Under the pieces are notes generated by a model that did not search any database, had not been told where the DNA came from, and worked only from the letters and a program-made list of their open reading frames with translations. Positions 27,537 to 35,817 of a stretch of DNA of 64,000 nt are shown here, piece by piece. The stretch is from positions 620,001 through 684,000 of the forward strand of contig NZ_ARYK01000001.1 in the NCBI RefSeq assembly GCF_000685275.1, read 5' to 3'. The translations under genes and the position numbers were made by a program. This DNA is from Hyphomonas johnsonii MHS-2 (GTDB taxonomy: Bacteria; Pseudomonadota; Alphaproteobacteria; Caulobacterales; Hyphomonadaceae). The first letter of the stretch is position 1, and each line of letters opens with the position of its first letter.

Positions 27537-28424
27537 CTAATCTCCCTCGGCAAAGCGAAGAGTCACGGCCTGTGGTGTGCCGTTCCGCGTTACCGTCAAT
27601 GTGATCTCGGCTGCATTCGACAACCGGTCCGTAATGCTTTCGATAGGCAAGTCCTGTACCGAATTGCCGTCAAATTCCGTGATCAGGTCACCCGACTGCA
27701 GCCCCGACCCGTCGAGGGCCGCGGGTGATCCCGGCGCTGTCAGGCGGTATCCGACCAGGTTTCCTTCTTTGATAACCGGGTTGATGTCGAGCGAAGCAAG
27801 CAGTTGCCGGTCGATTGGCTGGTTTTCGGGTGCGGGTGCGGCGGCACGCGGTGTGCCTTCGATCAAGCCGTCCTGACCCGGAAGTGACAGCACGGCGAGG
27901 GCGCCAATGCCGCTCTCCATCATGAGGGTTTCGAGCGAGCCGTTCTTGCGGATCAGGACCCGGTCAGCCAGCACCCGGTCGAGCGACACGCCGTCAATGA
28001 TCGTGTCGCCGGGATGGTAGGTGCGGGCCTGGTTGTCCGGTGTCTGGATGATGGCGATGGGCGCGTCGGCAGCCGCGTTGTCGCCGGCATTGGTGGAAAC
28101 CGAGCGCACGCCCTTGAGCTTGAGGTTCAGGCTGGTTGCGGGCGCATCCGGAATGATGGCGGCAGTTTCACTGCTCGCGCCGAACTTGCTGCCGCGGGTC
28201 AGCGCCATCAGGTCTGCGCTAGCCGAAGGAGAGGCGGGGCCGGACGAGAGGGGCGCGCCAGGAAGCGGCAGGGGCCGGCTGACCGCACCACCCGGGTCGA
28301 CCAGGATCCACGCGATACGGGCCAGAAACAGGCCCAGGCAGGCTATCAGAACGAGTTCCAGAACCAGGCGAAGCCGGGGCATCCAGGCGAGAAGGAGAGA
28401 GGGAAATTGCATCGTCTGCCTCAT
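27537..28424 (-). CDS. gspC: Type II secretion protein GspC
   Basis: The 295-residue bitopic inner-membrane protein has a helix at about 20-42, a Pro/Ser linker and a periplasmic HR domain (about 95-190). A C-terminal PDZ domain follows (about 205-292; SGLQSGDLITEFDG). GspC links the inner-membrane platform to the secretin and helps choose substrates. It is the first gene of the compact gspCDEFGHIJKLMN operon. No gspO prepilin peptidase is in the operon, so that enzyme must be encoded elsewhere. Confidence 0.94.
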   Translation of the reverse strand: MRQTMQFPSLLLAWMPRLRLVLELVLIACLGLFLARIAWILVDPGGAVSRPLPLPGAPLSSGPASPSASADLMALTRGSKFGASSETAAIIPDAPATSLNLKLKGVRSVSTNAGDNAAADAPIAIIQTPDNQARTYHPGDTIIDGVSLDRVLADRVLIRKNGSLETLMMESGIGALAVLSLPGQDGLIEGTPRAAAPAPENQPIDRQLLASLDINPVIKEGNLVGYRLTAPGSPAALDGSGLQSGDLITEFDGNSVQDLPIESITDRLSNAAEITLTVTRNGTPQAVTLRFAEGD

Positions 28425-28466
28425 GCCGCTTCAGCCATCATGGTTAACGGCCGCTCCACAGCATAA

Positions 28467-28496
28467 GTCCGCCGCAGTTTCGAAACTGCAGCGGAC
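28467..28496. promoter_or_regulatory. Long palindrome between receptor gene and gspC
   Basis: The 30-bp inverted repeat has 15-base arms with one mismatch; its core GCAGTTTCGAAACTGC (28474-28489) is perfect. It lies about 41 bp after the receptor stop and 43 bp before the gspC start. As RNA it would form a stable hairpin, but no U-run follows, so it may be a weak terminator, a processing site or an operator. Confidence 0.55.
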
Positions 28497-28536
28497 CATT
28501 GCCGGGATCTCGAATTCGCAGATCGTGACACGAGCG

Positions 28537-31158
28537 TTAGAATTTCCTCTTCAGACCAAAAGAAAAGACAGTACCCTCATCATAGGTGTCAATATCGACG
28601 CGGTCACCATTAAGTTCTTGATAGGCTTGGTATCCTTCACCCAGGATGTTCTCAATATTGAGCGAGAATTCGTAGTCTGTACCGTCGCCACCGAAAGACT
28701 TGTTCCAGACTAGATCAATGCGTGTGGGCGGCTGTTCGGTGAAGGCGGGGACGCCGCGTGCAACGAATTCGCCTGTCCGGATACGGTCGGAGACATAGTT
28801 CACCAACAGATTGAGTTCCGACCCGGCCTCTTCGTTAAGCAGGCCGATCTGGAGGTTGAACAGGTGCTCCGACTGGCCCTGAAGGCGCCGGCCATCTTCG
28901 ATGCGGCCGGCTGCGGGGGTCAGGCCACGCACCGGGAACAGGGGAGACCCGGCATTGATCGCAACGTCGCCGTTCGCATCAATCTCAGAGTCAGACCACG
29001 TGTAGTTTGTCTTGATCTGCAGATCGCGGCTGTCGAAGAACGACCAGCCTGTCCACCGCTGCATTGGCAGTTTCTGTTCATATTCGATCTCGAAACCGTA
29101 GAGCTTGGCGGACGGTACGTTGATGAACGACGTGCGGACCGGCTCCAGGCTGACCAGGAATTCCTCGATCGGGTTTTCCAGTTCCTTGTAGAACACGCCA
29201 AACGTCGCGAACTGGTCCCGGGCGAAATAGTACTCGGCCCGGATGTCATAGTTCTTGATCGCTGCGTTCTTCAGGTAGGGGTTGCCGACGAAGTTCAGGT
29301 CAGTCTCGGTGTCCACGAATTCCGGCGGAGCCAGTTCGCGGAACTGCGGCCGGGTAATGGTTTCGGAATAGCCACCGCGAACCTGTATATCCTCGACCGG
29401 GTTCCAGGTCAGGGTGAACGCCGGGAGCAGGTCCTCGGATTCGTTGACGCCTTCCACCACGTTGCCGGTGAGGTCCTTGAGGTCGGTCAGGACGTCCACG
29501 GCCTGGATGGACTTCTCGTAGCGTGCGCCAATCGCAGCGCGAATGTAGGGGGTCAGCTGGATGTCAGCGCCGACATATCCCGCGTCGGTTTCGAGCGTTG
29601 CGCGATAGTAGGGCGGAAATTGCGGGCCAACCACCTGGGAGACGTTCCCGAGGCCATTGGCGAAGATGTAATTGTAGATGTAGTCGAGGCGGTTCAGGCC
29701 GTCTGTCGCGCCAGTGCCCTCGATATTGTAGATGATCGATTCCGCCACCCGGTCGTTTTCGACATAGGCGTAGCCGGCCTTCAACTCGATCTCGCAGAAA
29801 TACCTGCATGCCGCCCCGCCCCGGGCCAGCGGCAGCGTGAAGTCAATGCCGAAATCTGTCGTGTCGTCGTCAACCCGGCTGAACTGGATGCGGTTGGCGG
29901 CGGGCGACGTGTTGAGGCGGAACGAGCCGTCCGGAAGCACTGCGTACTGATTGCTCAACTGGTATGGCGCATTGCGGAGAGCTTCGGAATAGGAGCCGCG
30001 CCATTCGATTTCGAGGCCGAGAAGGTCCGGGAAGACATGTTCGCCCAGAACCTGCGTCGTCCATAACTGGCGTTCGAACCATTCGAGCGCGTCGGTCCGG
30101 AGGTCTACGCCTTCATTGTTGATGCCTTGAACGGTGCGGCCTTCCTTGTCGGTCGATCGCGTAATCAGGCCTGTGAAGGTGATCTGGTGATTGTCGAAAA
30201 GGTCAAAGCCGAGGACGGCGAGCCCGTTCATGCCGACCGTGTTTTCCGTGCTTTTCCGGTCGACCCGGTACTGTTCTGCGAGTTCGCCGGCCTGATCGAA
30301 CGCAAGCGCGCGCTCGCCAACTCTGGTTTGCCATTTGTTGGAATAGCCGAACGCCCCGAGAATACCGACCGAGAGGTCGCTGGAGACGTCGTAACGGTCG
30401 CCCGCCGTCAGGCTGGTTTCGACATTCGGGCCGATCTCGCCTTTCTGAAGCACGAGGAGTGAAGAATTGTCTGTCAGTTGCTGGCCGAAGTCGCGGGTCA
30501 GTCCGTCTGCCAGGGACGGCCGGTCGCGCGCGCCGTCGTCAATCCCGAGATAGTCGGTGTCCGAGCCGTCATAGAGCAGGCCATGCTGCAGCGTGGTTTC
30601 CGAATCGAAGCTGAAGCCGCCGCCGATGGTAAGAAAGCGATGATCCGGGATGGCCTTGGTGCGCAGGTCGACGAGTCCGCCACCGAATTCGCCGGGAAGG
30701 TTCGGTGAATAGGTTTTCTGGACGAGCACCGATTTGAGCGCAGATGTCGGGAACAGGTCGAGGGGTGCCACCCGGCGGAGCGGCGCTGGGCTCGGTAGCG
30801 GCGATCCGTTCAGGAGTGCGCTGGAATAGCGTTCGTTCAGGCCACGGACATAGATGAACTGGTCGTCTGCCGTGGCGATGCCCGCCACCCTTGCGAGGGC
30901 GCCCGCGGCGTTGCTGTCGCCCTGCAGCTGGAAGTCGCTTTCATCAATCAGGCTTGAGACCTCGGACGTCGAGCGCTTCTCGTCCGGAATGAATTGCCCC
31001 CGGACCACAACTGTTTTCTGGCGCGCCTCAGTGTCTTCCTGCTGGGGCGCGGGTGATGGCGCCTCGACCGGATCTGCGGTCTGCGCGAATGCCGGAGCAA
31101 GCCAGGCAAGGCAGGCGCTGGTGAGAAGCAGGGATCGTATGTGTGATCTGCGTAGCAT
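28537..31158 (-). CDS. TonB-dependent outer-membrane receptor
   Basis: The 873-residue protein has a signal peptide (cleaved near AFAQ), a possible TonB box (KTVVVRG) and a plug domain (about 60-180; FIYVRGLNERYSS and PGEFGGGLVDL). The rest is a 22-strand-type barrel ending in aromatic Phe (FSFGLKRKF). Ligand is unknown. It lies directly between the duplicated lipoprotein gene and gspC on the same strand. This position suggests the three act together, as SusC-like receptors do with surface lipoproteins; that is inference. Confidence 0.94.
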   Translation of the reverse strand: MLRRSHIRSLLLTSACLAWLAPAFAQTADPVEAPSPAPQQEDTEARQKTVVVRGQFIPDEKRSTSEVSSLIDESDFQLQGDSNAAGALARVAGIATADDQFIYVRGLNERYSSALLNGSPLPSPAPLRRVAPLDLFPTSALKSVLVQKTYSPNLPGEFGGGLVDLRTKAIPDHRFLTIGGGFSFDSETTLQHGLLYDGSDTDYLGIDDGARDRPSLADGLTRDFGQQLTDNSSLLVLQKGEIGPNVETSLTAGDRYDVSSDLSVGILGAFGYSNKWQTRVGERALAFDQAGELAEQYRVDRKSTENTVGMNGLAVLGFDLFDNHQITFTGLITRSTDKEGRTVQGINNEGVDLRTDALEWFERQLWTTQVLGEHVFPDLLGLEIEWRGSYSEALRNAPYQLSNQYAVLPDGSFRLNTSPAANRIQFSRVDDDTTDFGIDFTLPLARGGAACRYFCEIELKAGYAYVENDRVAESIIYNIEGTGATDGLNRLDYIYNYIFANGLGNVSQVVGPQFPPYYRATLETDAGYVGADIQLTPYIRAAIGARYEKSIQAVDVLTDLKDLTGNVVEGVNESEDLLPAFTLTWNPVEDIQVRGGYSETITRPQFRELAPPEFVDTETDLNFVGNPYLKNAAIKNYDIRAEYYFARDQFATFGVFYKELENPIEEFLVSLEPVRTSFINVPSAKLYGFEIEYEQKLPMQRWTGWSFFDSRDLQIKTNYTWSDSEIDANGDVAINAGSPLFPVRGLTPAAGRIEDGRRLQGQSEHLFNLQIGLLNEEAGSELNLLVNYVSDRIRTGEFVARGVPAFTEQPPTRIDLVWNKSFGGDGTDYEFSLNIENILGEGYQAYQELNGDRVDIDTYDEGTVFSFGLKRKF

Positions 31159-31227
31159 TGTGTTTTCCCCGAAAAGCGCGCCAGGACGTTGTCTGGCTGC
31201 GCACTGGACCTCTGAAAATGTGAATGA

Positions 31228-31256
31228 GGTGGGGCGACAGAACCTGCCACCCCACC
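31228..31256 (-). other. Hairpin between lipoprotein and receptor genes
   Basis: Arms GGTGGGG (31228-31234) and CCCCACC (31250-31256) form a GC-rich stem about 18 bp past the lipoprotein stop. No strong U-run follows on the minus strand. It could reduce read-through, or protect the upstream mRNA, so that lipoprotein exceeds receptor. Confidence 0.45.
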
Positions 31257-31274
31257 CCTGATGGGACCGCCTGA

Positions 31275-34178
31275 CTAGTTGGCCGAGGTGAGGGCACCCG
31301 TCTGGTCGATGGACCAGCCGAGGAACCAGGTGTCGTCTGCATCCGCGACGGCGCCGATGTAGGTCGTCGGTTCAAGGCTGCCGATACCTGTCACATCGAA
31401 CACCGGCACGGCGTTCTCGTTGGCACCGGGAACAACACCCGGCCGCCCGGCACGGAACGCGAAGCCAGACATCGTGATCGGGTCGCCAAGCGCGAAGTCG
31501 TTCGCGGCCGTAAACGTCGGCTCGGCTGCCTCGTTCGCGAGGTCCGCTCCGTTGTCGGACAGGAAGAGCGAACGGATAACGAGGGCACCGGCGGCTGACG
31601 CGTCCGCCGTACCTGCGTCGGTGTTGGCGATGGTTTGAGTGTCGTCCACATCAAGCCCGAATTGCGCCCAACCAAGGACGATGCCGTTGGCGACTGTGCC
31701 CGCCATTCCGCGACGAAGCTTTGCGCCGATTTGCTCGGCAGGGTCGCCACCGGCAATCAGCGTGAAGTTCGAGATGCGGGGTGTGGACACCGGCGTCGCG
31801 CTGTTGGCACCGTTCAGGTTGTCACCCTCGAAACCGTTCGGATCCGACGACATGCCGCCAGTTGCCGATGAACGACCACCAGAGGCGATGATGTATTGGG
31901 CCGAACCGACCCAGCCATCCGTCCAGTCGAACTGGTCGTCGCCACAGCCTGTCGAGAGGACGTGCTTGACGTTGACCGTGCCACCGAAGAACTCGTAGCA
32001 ATCGTCGAGGTTGTTGTAGACTTGGACGAAGTCGACCTCGGTGCCGGACCCGACACCCTGGAAGGCGACACCATTGAGCTCGTCCTCGTTGGTCAGACGG
32101 ACGCCGGCATACTGCACGCGGGTGTAGAACAGTTGGCCGCTGTCATCGTTGGACGTCCCGCCGCCGAACAGGCCTGAGGAGCCTTCGCCCGACTTTTCGC
32201 AGTCAACCGATCCGCCAATGGCCGTGCCGTCTTCGCAGGCGTTGATCGGTGCACGGCCGTTGATGACCACGCCGCCCCAGAGACCTTTCGTGTCCGCGTC
32301 GATGGGCGCTGTTCCGTCGATGTCACCTTTTGCCGTGAACACGACCGGTGCCGCTGCCGTGCCGTTCGACAGGATTTTCGAACCGCGGGTGACAACCAGG
32401 TAGTCGTCATTGCCTTCACCGACGATCGTGACCCCGGCGTCTATGGTGAGCGTGGCACTGGCCGAGCCGGCGAGCGGGGCTGCCGGGTCTGGACCGCGGT
32501 CAACACCGATGAAGACCGGCCCTACCAGTTCGTAGACCAGCTGGTCGCCATCCGTCAGGTGGAGGTCGTTCGTGATGGCTTCGGAACCGTCGATTTCGCA
32601 GAGTTTCTTGCCATCAAGCGTGCCGTTCTGGCTCGTCCCGCTCGGGCAGGCTGCCTCGTCGATGTCAAAGAACGTGCCGGGGGTCGTAAAGCTCGCCCAG
32701 TTGCTGCTCGGCGTTTCTGCGGCGCTGAAGGCACCGATATAGGGCGTGGCGGTAAAGAACGAGTCTGCCGAAAGGGCCGTCGATACCGGAATGCCGAGTT
32801 CGACGCTGCCGGGGAAGAATTCGTTGCTCAGCGAATTGTTGACGGCGCGCACGTTGCTTGCCGCCGCGAATGCCGGAACGCCGTCGCCGTCGGCTTCGAA
32901 GTTCACACCATTGTCGAGGGCGATCGACTGCAGGACCAGGGACCCGTCACCGAAGTTCGTGAATGTCTGGGTGTCGTCAATGTCGATACCGCTGCCATAA
33001 CCCGTCGTCACACCGTTGATGATTGTCGCACGCGTCCCGCGCCGCAGCAGGATGCTTTGCTGGTTGCCGGTTGAGCCGACCATCGTGAAGTTGGCGATCT
33101 TCGGATCGGAGAACGGCGTAGCCGCATTGGCGCCGTTCAGGTTGTCAGCCTCGATACCGCGTGGGTCAGAGGAAGACGGGTTGTTCGAGCGAACAGCCAC
33201 GTACTGGAGGCGGCCCGTCCAGCCATCGGTCCAGTCGACCGAGTCGTCACCGGCGCCGGATACGGCGAGGTATTTCACGTTCACCGTGCCACCGAACCAT
33301 TCGATGCCGTCATCGAGATTGTTGTGGACCTGGATGTGGTCGACCGTCGTTCCTGACCCGACACCCTGGAAGGCGATGCCGTTCAACTCGTCTTCATTGG
33401 TCAGGCGGGCACCGGCATATTCAACGGTCAGGTACTGGAGGGTGCCTGAGTTGTCGTTGGCATCGTCGCCGCCGAAGAAGCCCGATGCGCCTTCGCCCGA
33501 TTTCTCGCAGTCGGCGGAGCCGCCGGTCGCGGTGCCTGAATCACAGGCGTTGATCGGTGCGTAGCCGTTGATCACGAGGCCGCCCCACAGCGCTGTGGAT
33601 GTGGCCGTGATGAGGTTCGAACCCACTTCCTCGTCATTGATCGCAGCGCGGGCGGTGAGGCGAATGGGGTTTGACGCTGTGCCGATGGCTTCAATCTGCG
33701 ATCCGCGCGAGATGACGATATAATCGTCGGTCGCGGTCGCTGTGCCGGTGGATGAGGCACCGAATACACGCACGCCTGCGCCAAGCGTCAGTGTCGCTGA
33801 TACGCCGCCGGATGCTTTCGTGTCGGAGCCGATGAAGACTGGGCCGTTGATGGCGATCGTTGTGTTTGCAGGGATCGAAATGTCAGTCGTGACGCTGGTC
33901 GTTGAGCCGTCACCAAGCATGCAGACCAGCACATCGGAGAAGCCGTCTGCGGCAACCGCCGGGAGCGTGGTGGACGTTGTGCCTGCCGGGCAACCGGCGG
34001 TCGGCACGAGGTCGATCGTGGCGCTGGCCGGGGGTGGAGGAGGTGGCGGTGGTGGTGGGGGCGAGGTCGGTGTCGACCCCGCGCCAGGCGATGAAATGGT
34101 CGTGTCGGAGCAGGCGGCCAGCGTGAGCGCGGCGATGCTTGCGATTGTCGCAAGCTTCCAGGTCTTTCCGGTTATCAT
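31275..34178 (-). CDS. Large lipoprotein of two tandem beta-helix-like units
   Basis: The 967-residue protein has a signal peptide with lipobox LAAC (Cys23), then a Ser/Pro linker with 11 consecutive prolines. Two homologous units follow (about 112-545 and 553-967). Both units carry GPVFIG, LWGGxVINGxAPINAC, CEKSGEG, RLTNEDELNG, AFQGVGSGT and GGTVNVK. The regular Gly/Asn/Asp-rich turns suggest a right-handed parallel beta-helix. The second unit has two extra cysteines (NLDDCYEF, STGCGDD). ATG 34178 is chosen because AAAGGGG precedes it. Function is unknown. Position beside a TonB receptor and a type II secretion operon suggests a surface lipoprotein exported by that system. Confidence 0.85.
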   Translation of the reverse strand: MITGKTWKLATIASIAALTLAACSDTTISSPGAGSTPTSPPPPPPPPPPPASATIDLVPTAGCPAGTTSTTLPAVAADGFSDVLVCMLGDGSTTSVTTDISIPANTTIAINGPVFIGSDTKASGGVSATLTLGAGVRVFGASSTGTATATDDYIVISRGSQIEAIGTASNPIRLTARAAINDEEVGSNLITATSTALWGGLVINGYAPINACDSGTATGGSADCEKSGEGASGFFGGDDANDNSGTLQYLTVEYAGARLTNEDELNGIAFQGVGSGTTVDHIQVHNNLDDGIEWFGGTVNVKYLAVSGAGDDSVDWTDGWTGRLQYVAVRSNNPSSSDPRGIEADNLNGANAATPFSDPKIANFTMVGSTGNQQSILLRRGTRATIINGVTTGYGSGIDIDDTQTFTNFGDGSLVLQSIALDNGVNFEADGDGVPAFAAASNVRAVNNSLSNEFFPGSVELGIPVSTALSADSFFTATPYIGAFSAAETPSSNWASFTTPGTFFDIDEAACPSGTSQNGTLDGKKLCEIDGSEAITNDLHLTDGDQLVYELVGPVFIGVDRGPDPAAPLAGSASATLTIDAGVTIVGEGNDDYLVVTRGSKILSNGTAAAPVVFTAKGDIDGTAPIDADTKGLWGGVVINGRAPINACEDGTAIGGSVDCEKSGEGSSGLFGGGTSNDDSGQLFYTRVQYAGVRLTNEDELNGVAFQGVGSGTEVDFVQVYNNLDDCYEFFGGTVNVKHVLSTGCGDDQFDWTDGWVGSAQYIIASGGRSSATGGMSSDPNGFEGDNLNGANSATPVSTPRISNFTLIAGGDPAEQIGAKLRRGMAGTVANGIVLGWAQFGLDVDDTQTIANTDAGTADASAAGALVIRSLFLSDNGADLANEAAEPTFTAANDFALGDPITMSGFAFRAGRPGVVPGANENAVPVFDVTGIGSLEPTTYIGAVADADDTWFLGWSIDQTGALTSAN

Positions 34179-34323
34179 GGGAACCCCTTTGAGGTGATTG
34201 TTCAATCTCGCAGTGAGTCCAAGCCGCTCCGTCGAATCCCCCGGCCGCGCTCAGACTCGGGGTCTTATCCCACTGGTGTTTGACCTTTTAGGAACAGATA
34301 GGTGAAACTTCCGAGACACCTGA

Positions 34324-34341
34324 ATGACGGTTTGACGACAG
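34324..34341 (-). promoter_or_regulatory. Pho-box-like direct repeat upstream of the lipoprotein gene
   Basis: Read on the minus strand this is CTGTCGT-CAAA-CCGTCAT, two 7-bp repeats with a 4-bp spacer; 12 of 14 repeat positions match the PhoB consensus CTGTCAT. A weaker third unit (GTGTCTC) follows at the same 11-bp period, then CTATCT as a possible -10. It lies about 145 bp before the ATG at 34178. Match is seen; PhoB control is inference. Confidence 0.5.
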
Positions 34342-34465
34342 CAGGTGTCGTGAATTTTCGTCATATATTACAAGAGAATGTAGGGAATCCGGATGAGGCG
34401 TGACTCTGCGTGCCCTGAACGCGCGGCGTGCCGTCGTGTCGTTGCGGACTCAGCGCCTGGCGTGG

Positions 34466-35365
34466 CTAGTTCGAGCTGTCTTTCGCGACGGGGCCGGCCC
34501 CGGCAAGGGCGACGCCGAGCGGGATTTCCATGAGGCGGCCATCGCGCGAGAAAAACAAGGTTTTCCCGTCGCCCGACAGGCCAGCGCCGAAATCGACACC
34601 AGCCGTGTTCACGGGCGCGCCAAGATTCACCGGTGTCTTCCAGCCTCCCACGCCATCAGCTTCCATCGTCCAGATGTCGACGCTTCCGAGAGTCGGGCGG
34701 CGGTGGGAATAGAAGAACAGGCGTGACCCGTCCGGTGTGACAGCAAGATGGGCGTCGACACGCGGGTCGTTGGTGCCTTCGGGCATTTGTCGGACAACCC
34801 AGTCGCCGTTTCCGTCGGGCGTGGCGCGCATGATGTCATAGCCGCCACCGCCGGCCCGCGAGTGATTGGTTGCGAAATAGAGTGTCCCGTCGGCCGAGAC
34901 AGCCGGGCTGGATTCGTTTGCGGCCGTGTTGATGGTTTCGAGCGGCAGCACCTCGGGCACTCCCCAGGTTCCGTCCACGAGGGGGACACGCCAGAGATTG
35001 ATGTCCTTCCGGCCGGGCCGTTCGGGCAGTTCCGCGTCGCTGCCATAGTAGAGATAGCTGTCCGCAAAGCTGAAGGACGGCGTCGTGAGATAGGCGCGCG
35101 CCGGAAAATCGAGCTGCCTGGGCGTGCTCCACTTTTCGCCGGACCTGCGCATCTCGTAGAGGTGGGTCAGGTCGCCGTCTTCCTGCGCGAAGACGCGAAC
35201 GTCGCCTGCTGCATTCTCTGTCAGGCCGAAGGCTCGCGTGAAGGTCGTCGGGGCAGGCGCATCCGGCAGGACCGCGACCGGTTCCGCCGGAGTGGCCTTG
35301 TCGCAGGCGGCAAGCATTGCCGTGCCAGCGACAGCAGCAAGGCACAGGGAGCGCAACCGTTTCAT
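34466..35365 (-). CDS. Lipoprotein with TolB/PD40-like beta-propeller
   Basis: The 299-residue protein has a signal peptide and lipobox MLAAC. The residue after Cys is Asp, which in enterobacteria keeps lipoproteins in the inner membrane. The rest shows repeated propeller blades of the WD40-like PD40 type: SPAVSADGTLYFATN, LAVTPDGSRLFFYSH and AGLSGDGKTLFFSRD. Such propellers usually bind proteins or peptidoglycan-associated partners. It starts one base after the XRE regulator stop, so the two are an operon. Specific function is unknown. Confidence 0.85.
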   Translation of the reverse strand: MKRLRSLCLAAVAGTAMLAACDKATPAEPVAVLPDAPAPTTFTRAFGLTENAAGDVRVFAQEDGDLTHLYEMRRSGEKWSTPRQLDFPARAYLTTPSFSFADSYLYYGSDAELPERPGRKDINLWRVPLVDGTWGVPEVLPLETINTAANESSPAVSADGTLYFATNHSRAGGGGYDIMRATPDGNGDWVVRQMPEGTNDPRVDAHLAVTPDGSRLFFYSHRRPTLGSVDIWTMEADGVGGWKTPVNLGAPVNTAGVDFGAGLSGDGKTLFFSRDGRLMEIPLGVALAGAGPVAKDSSN

Positions 35366-35366
35366 G

Positions 35367-35690
35367 TCAGAAAAGCACCTCAGCAGGAATTTCCAGCGCG
35401 GCAGCCAGTCGCTTGGCTGTCTTGAGCCCGAACGTCTGCCCGCGCTCGATTGCGGATATGTGATTTGGCCGAATGCCGCACTTCTCGCTCAGTTGGCTCT
35501 GGGTCAGCAGGCGGAACTCGCGCATCACCCTGACCGGATGCTCGCCGGCGTCGATCCGGGTCTGCACCGAAGCCGGCACGCTGGGCGGAGCTGCCGACAG
35601 TTCCGCGACGCGTTTCTCGAGTTCGTTGACTTTGGTTTCCAGGTCGATCAGGCGACCTTCGAATCCGTAAATCAGGTCCTGGTCACCCAT
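35367..35690 (-). CDS. XRE-family transcriptional regulator
   Basis: The 107-residue protein has an N-terminal coiled coil (about 8-30; LIDLETKVNELEKRVAEL) and a C-terminal Cro/C1-type helix-turn-helix (about 54-107; LTQSQLSEKCGIRPNHISAIERG). The coiled coil likely mediates dimerisation. ATG 35690 has GGAAGGG eight bases upstream. It is followed by the propeller lipoprotein gene. A 10-bp inverted repeat 71-103 bp upstream of the start is a plausible self-binding site. Confidence 0.88.
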   Translation of the reverse strand: MGDQDLIYGFEGRLIDLETKVNELEKRVAELSAAPPSVPASVQTRIDAGEHPVRVMREFRLLTQSQLSEKCGIRPNHISAIERGQTFGLKTAKRLAAALEIPAEVLF

Positions 35691-35760
35691 CAGATCAACC
35701 CTTCCGCTGCGCGTAGGGATAGGGTGCGAATGAAACGCTTTGGTGTCGCTTGGACAAACC

Positions 35761-35793
35761 TTTTGTGACGAAAAATGGGAACCCGTCACAAAA
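35761..35793. promoter_or_regulatory. 10-bp inverted repeat between purB and the XRE gene
   Basis: TTTTGTGACG (35761-35770) and CGTCACAAAA (35784-35793) are perfect inverted copies with a 13-bp spacer. The arms have T outside and A outside, so this is not a standard intrinsic terminator. An operator for the adjacent XRE regulator is the best guess. Confidence 0.5.
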
Positions 35794-35817
35794 ACGATAA
35801 GGAAAGCGCTGGAAGAT

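Noticed and set aside
31228-31256. Hairpin after the lipoprotein gene as an intrinsic terminator
   Set aside because: No U-run follows the stem on the minus strand, so I listed it as a hairpin only.
34335-34351. ACGACA-GCAGG-TGTCGT inverted repeat as a separate operator
   Set aside because: It overlaps the Pho-box-like repeats and its arm is only six bases; the direct-repeat reading explains the sequence better.
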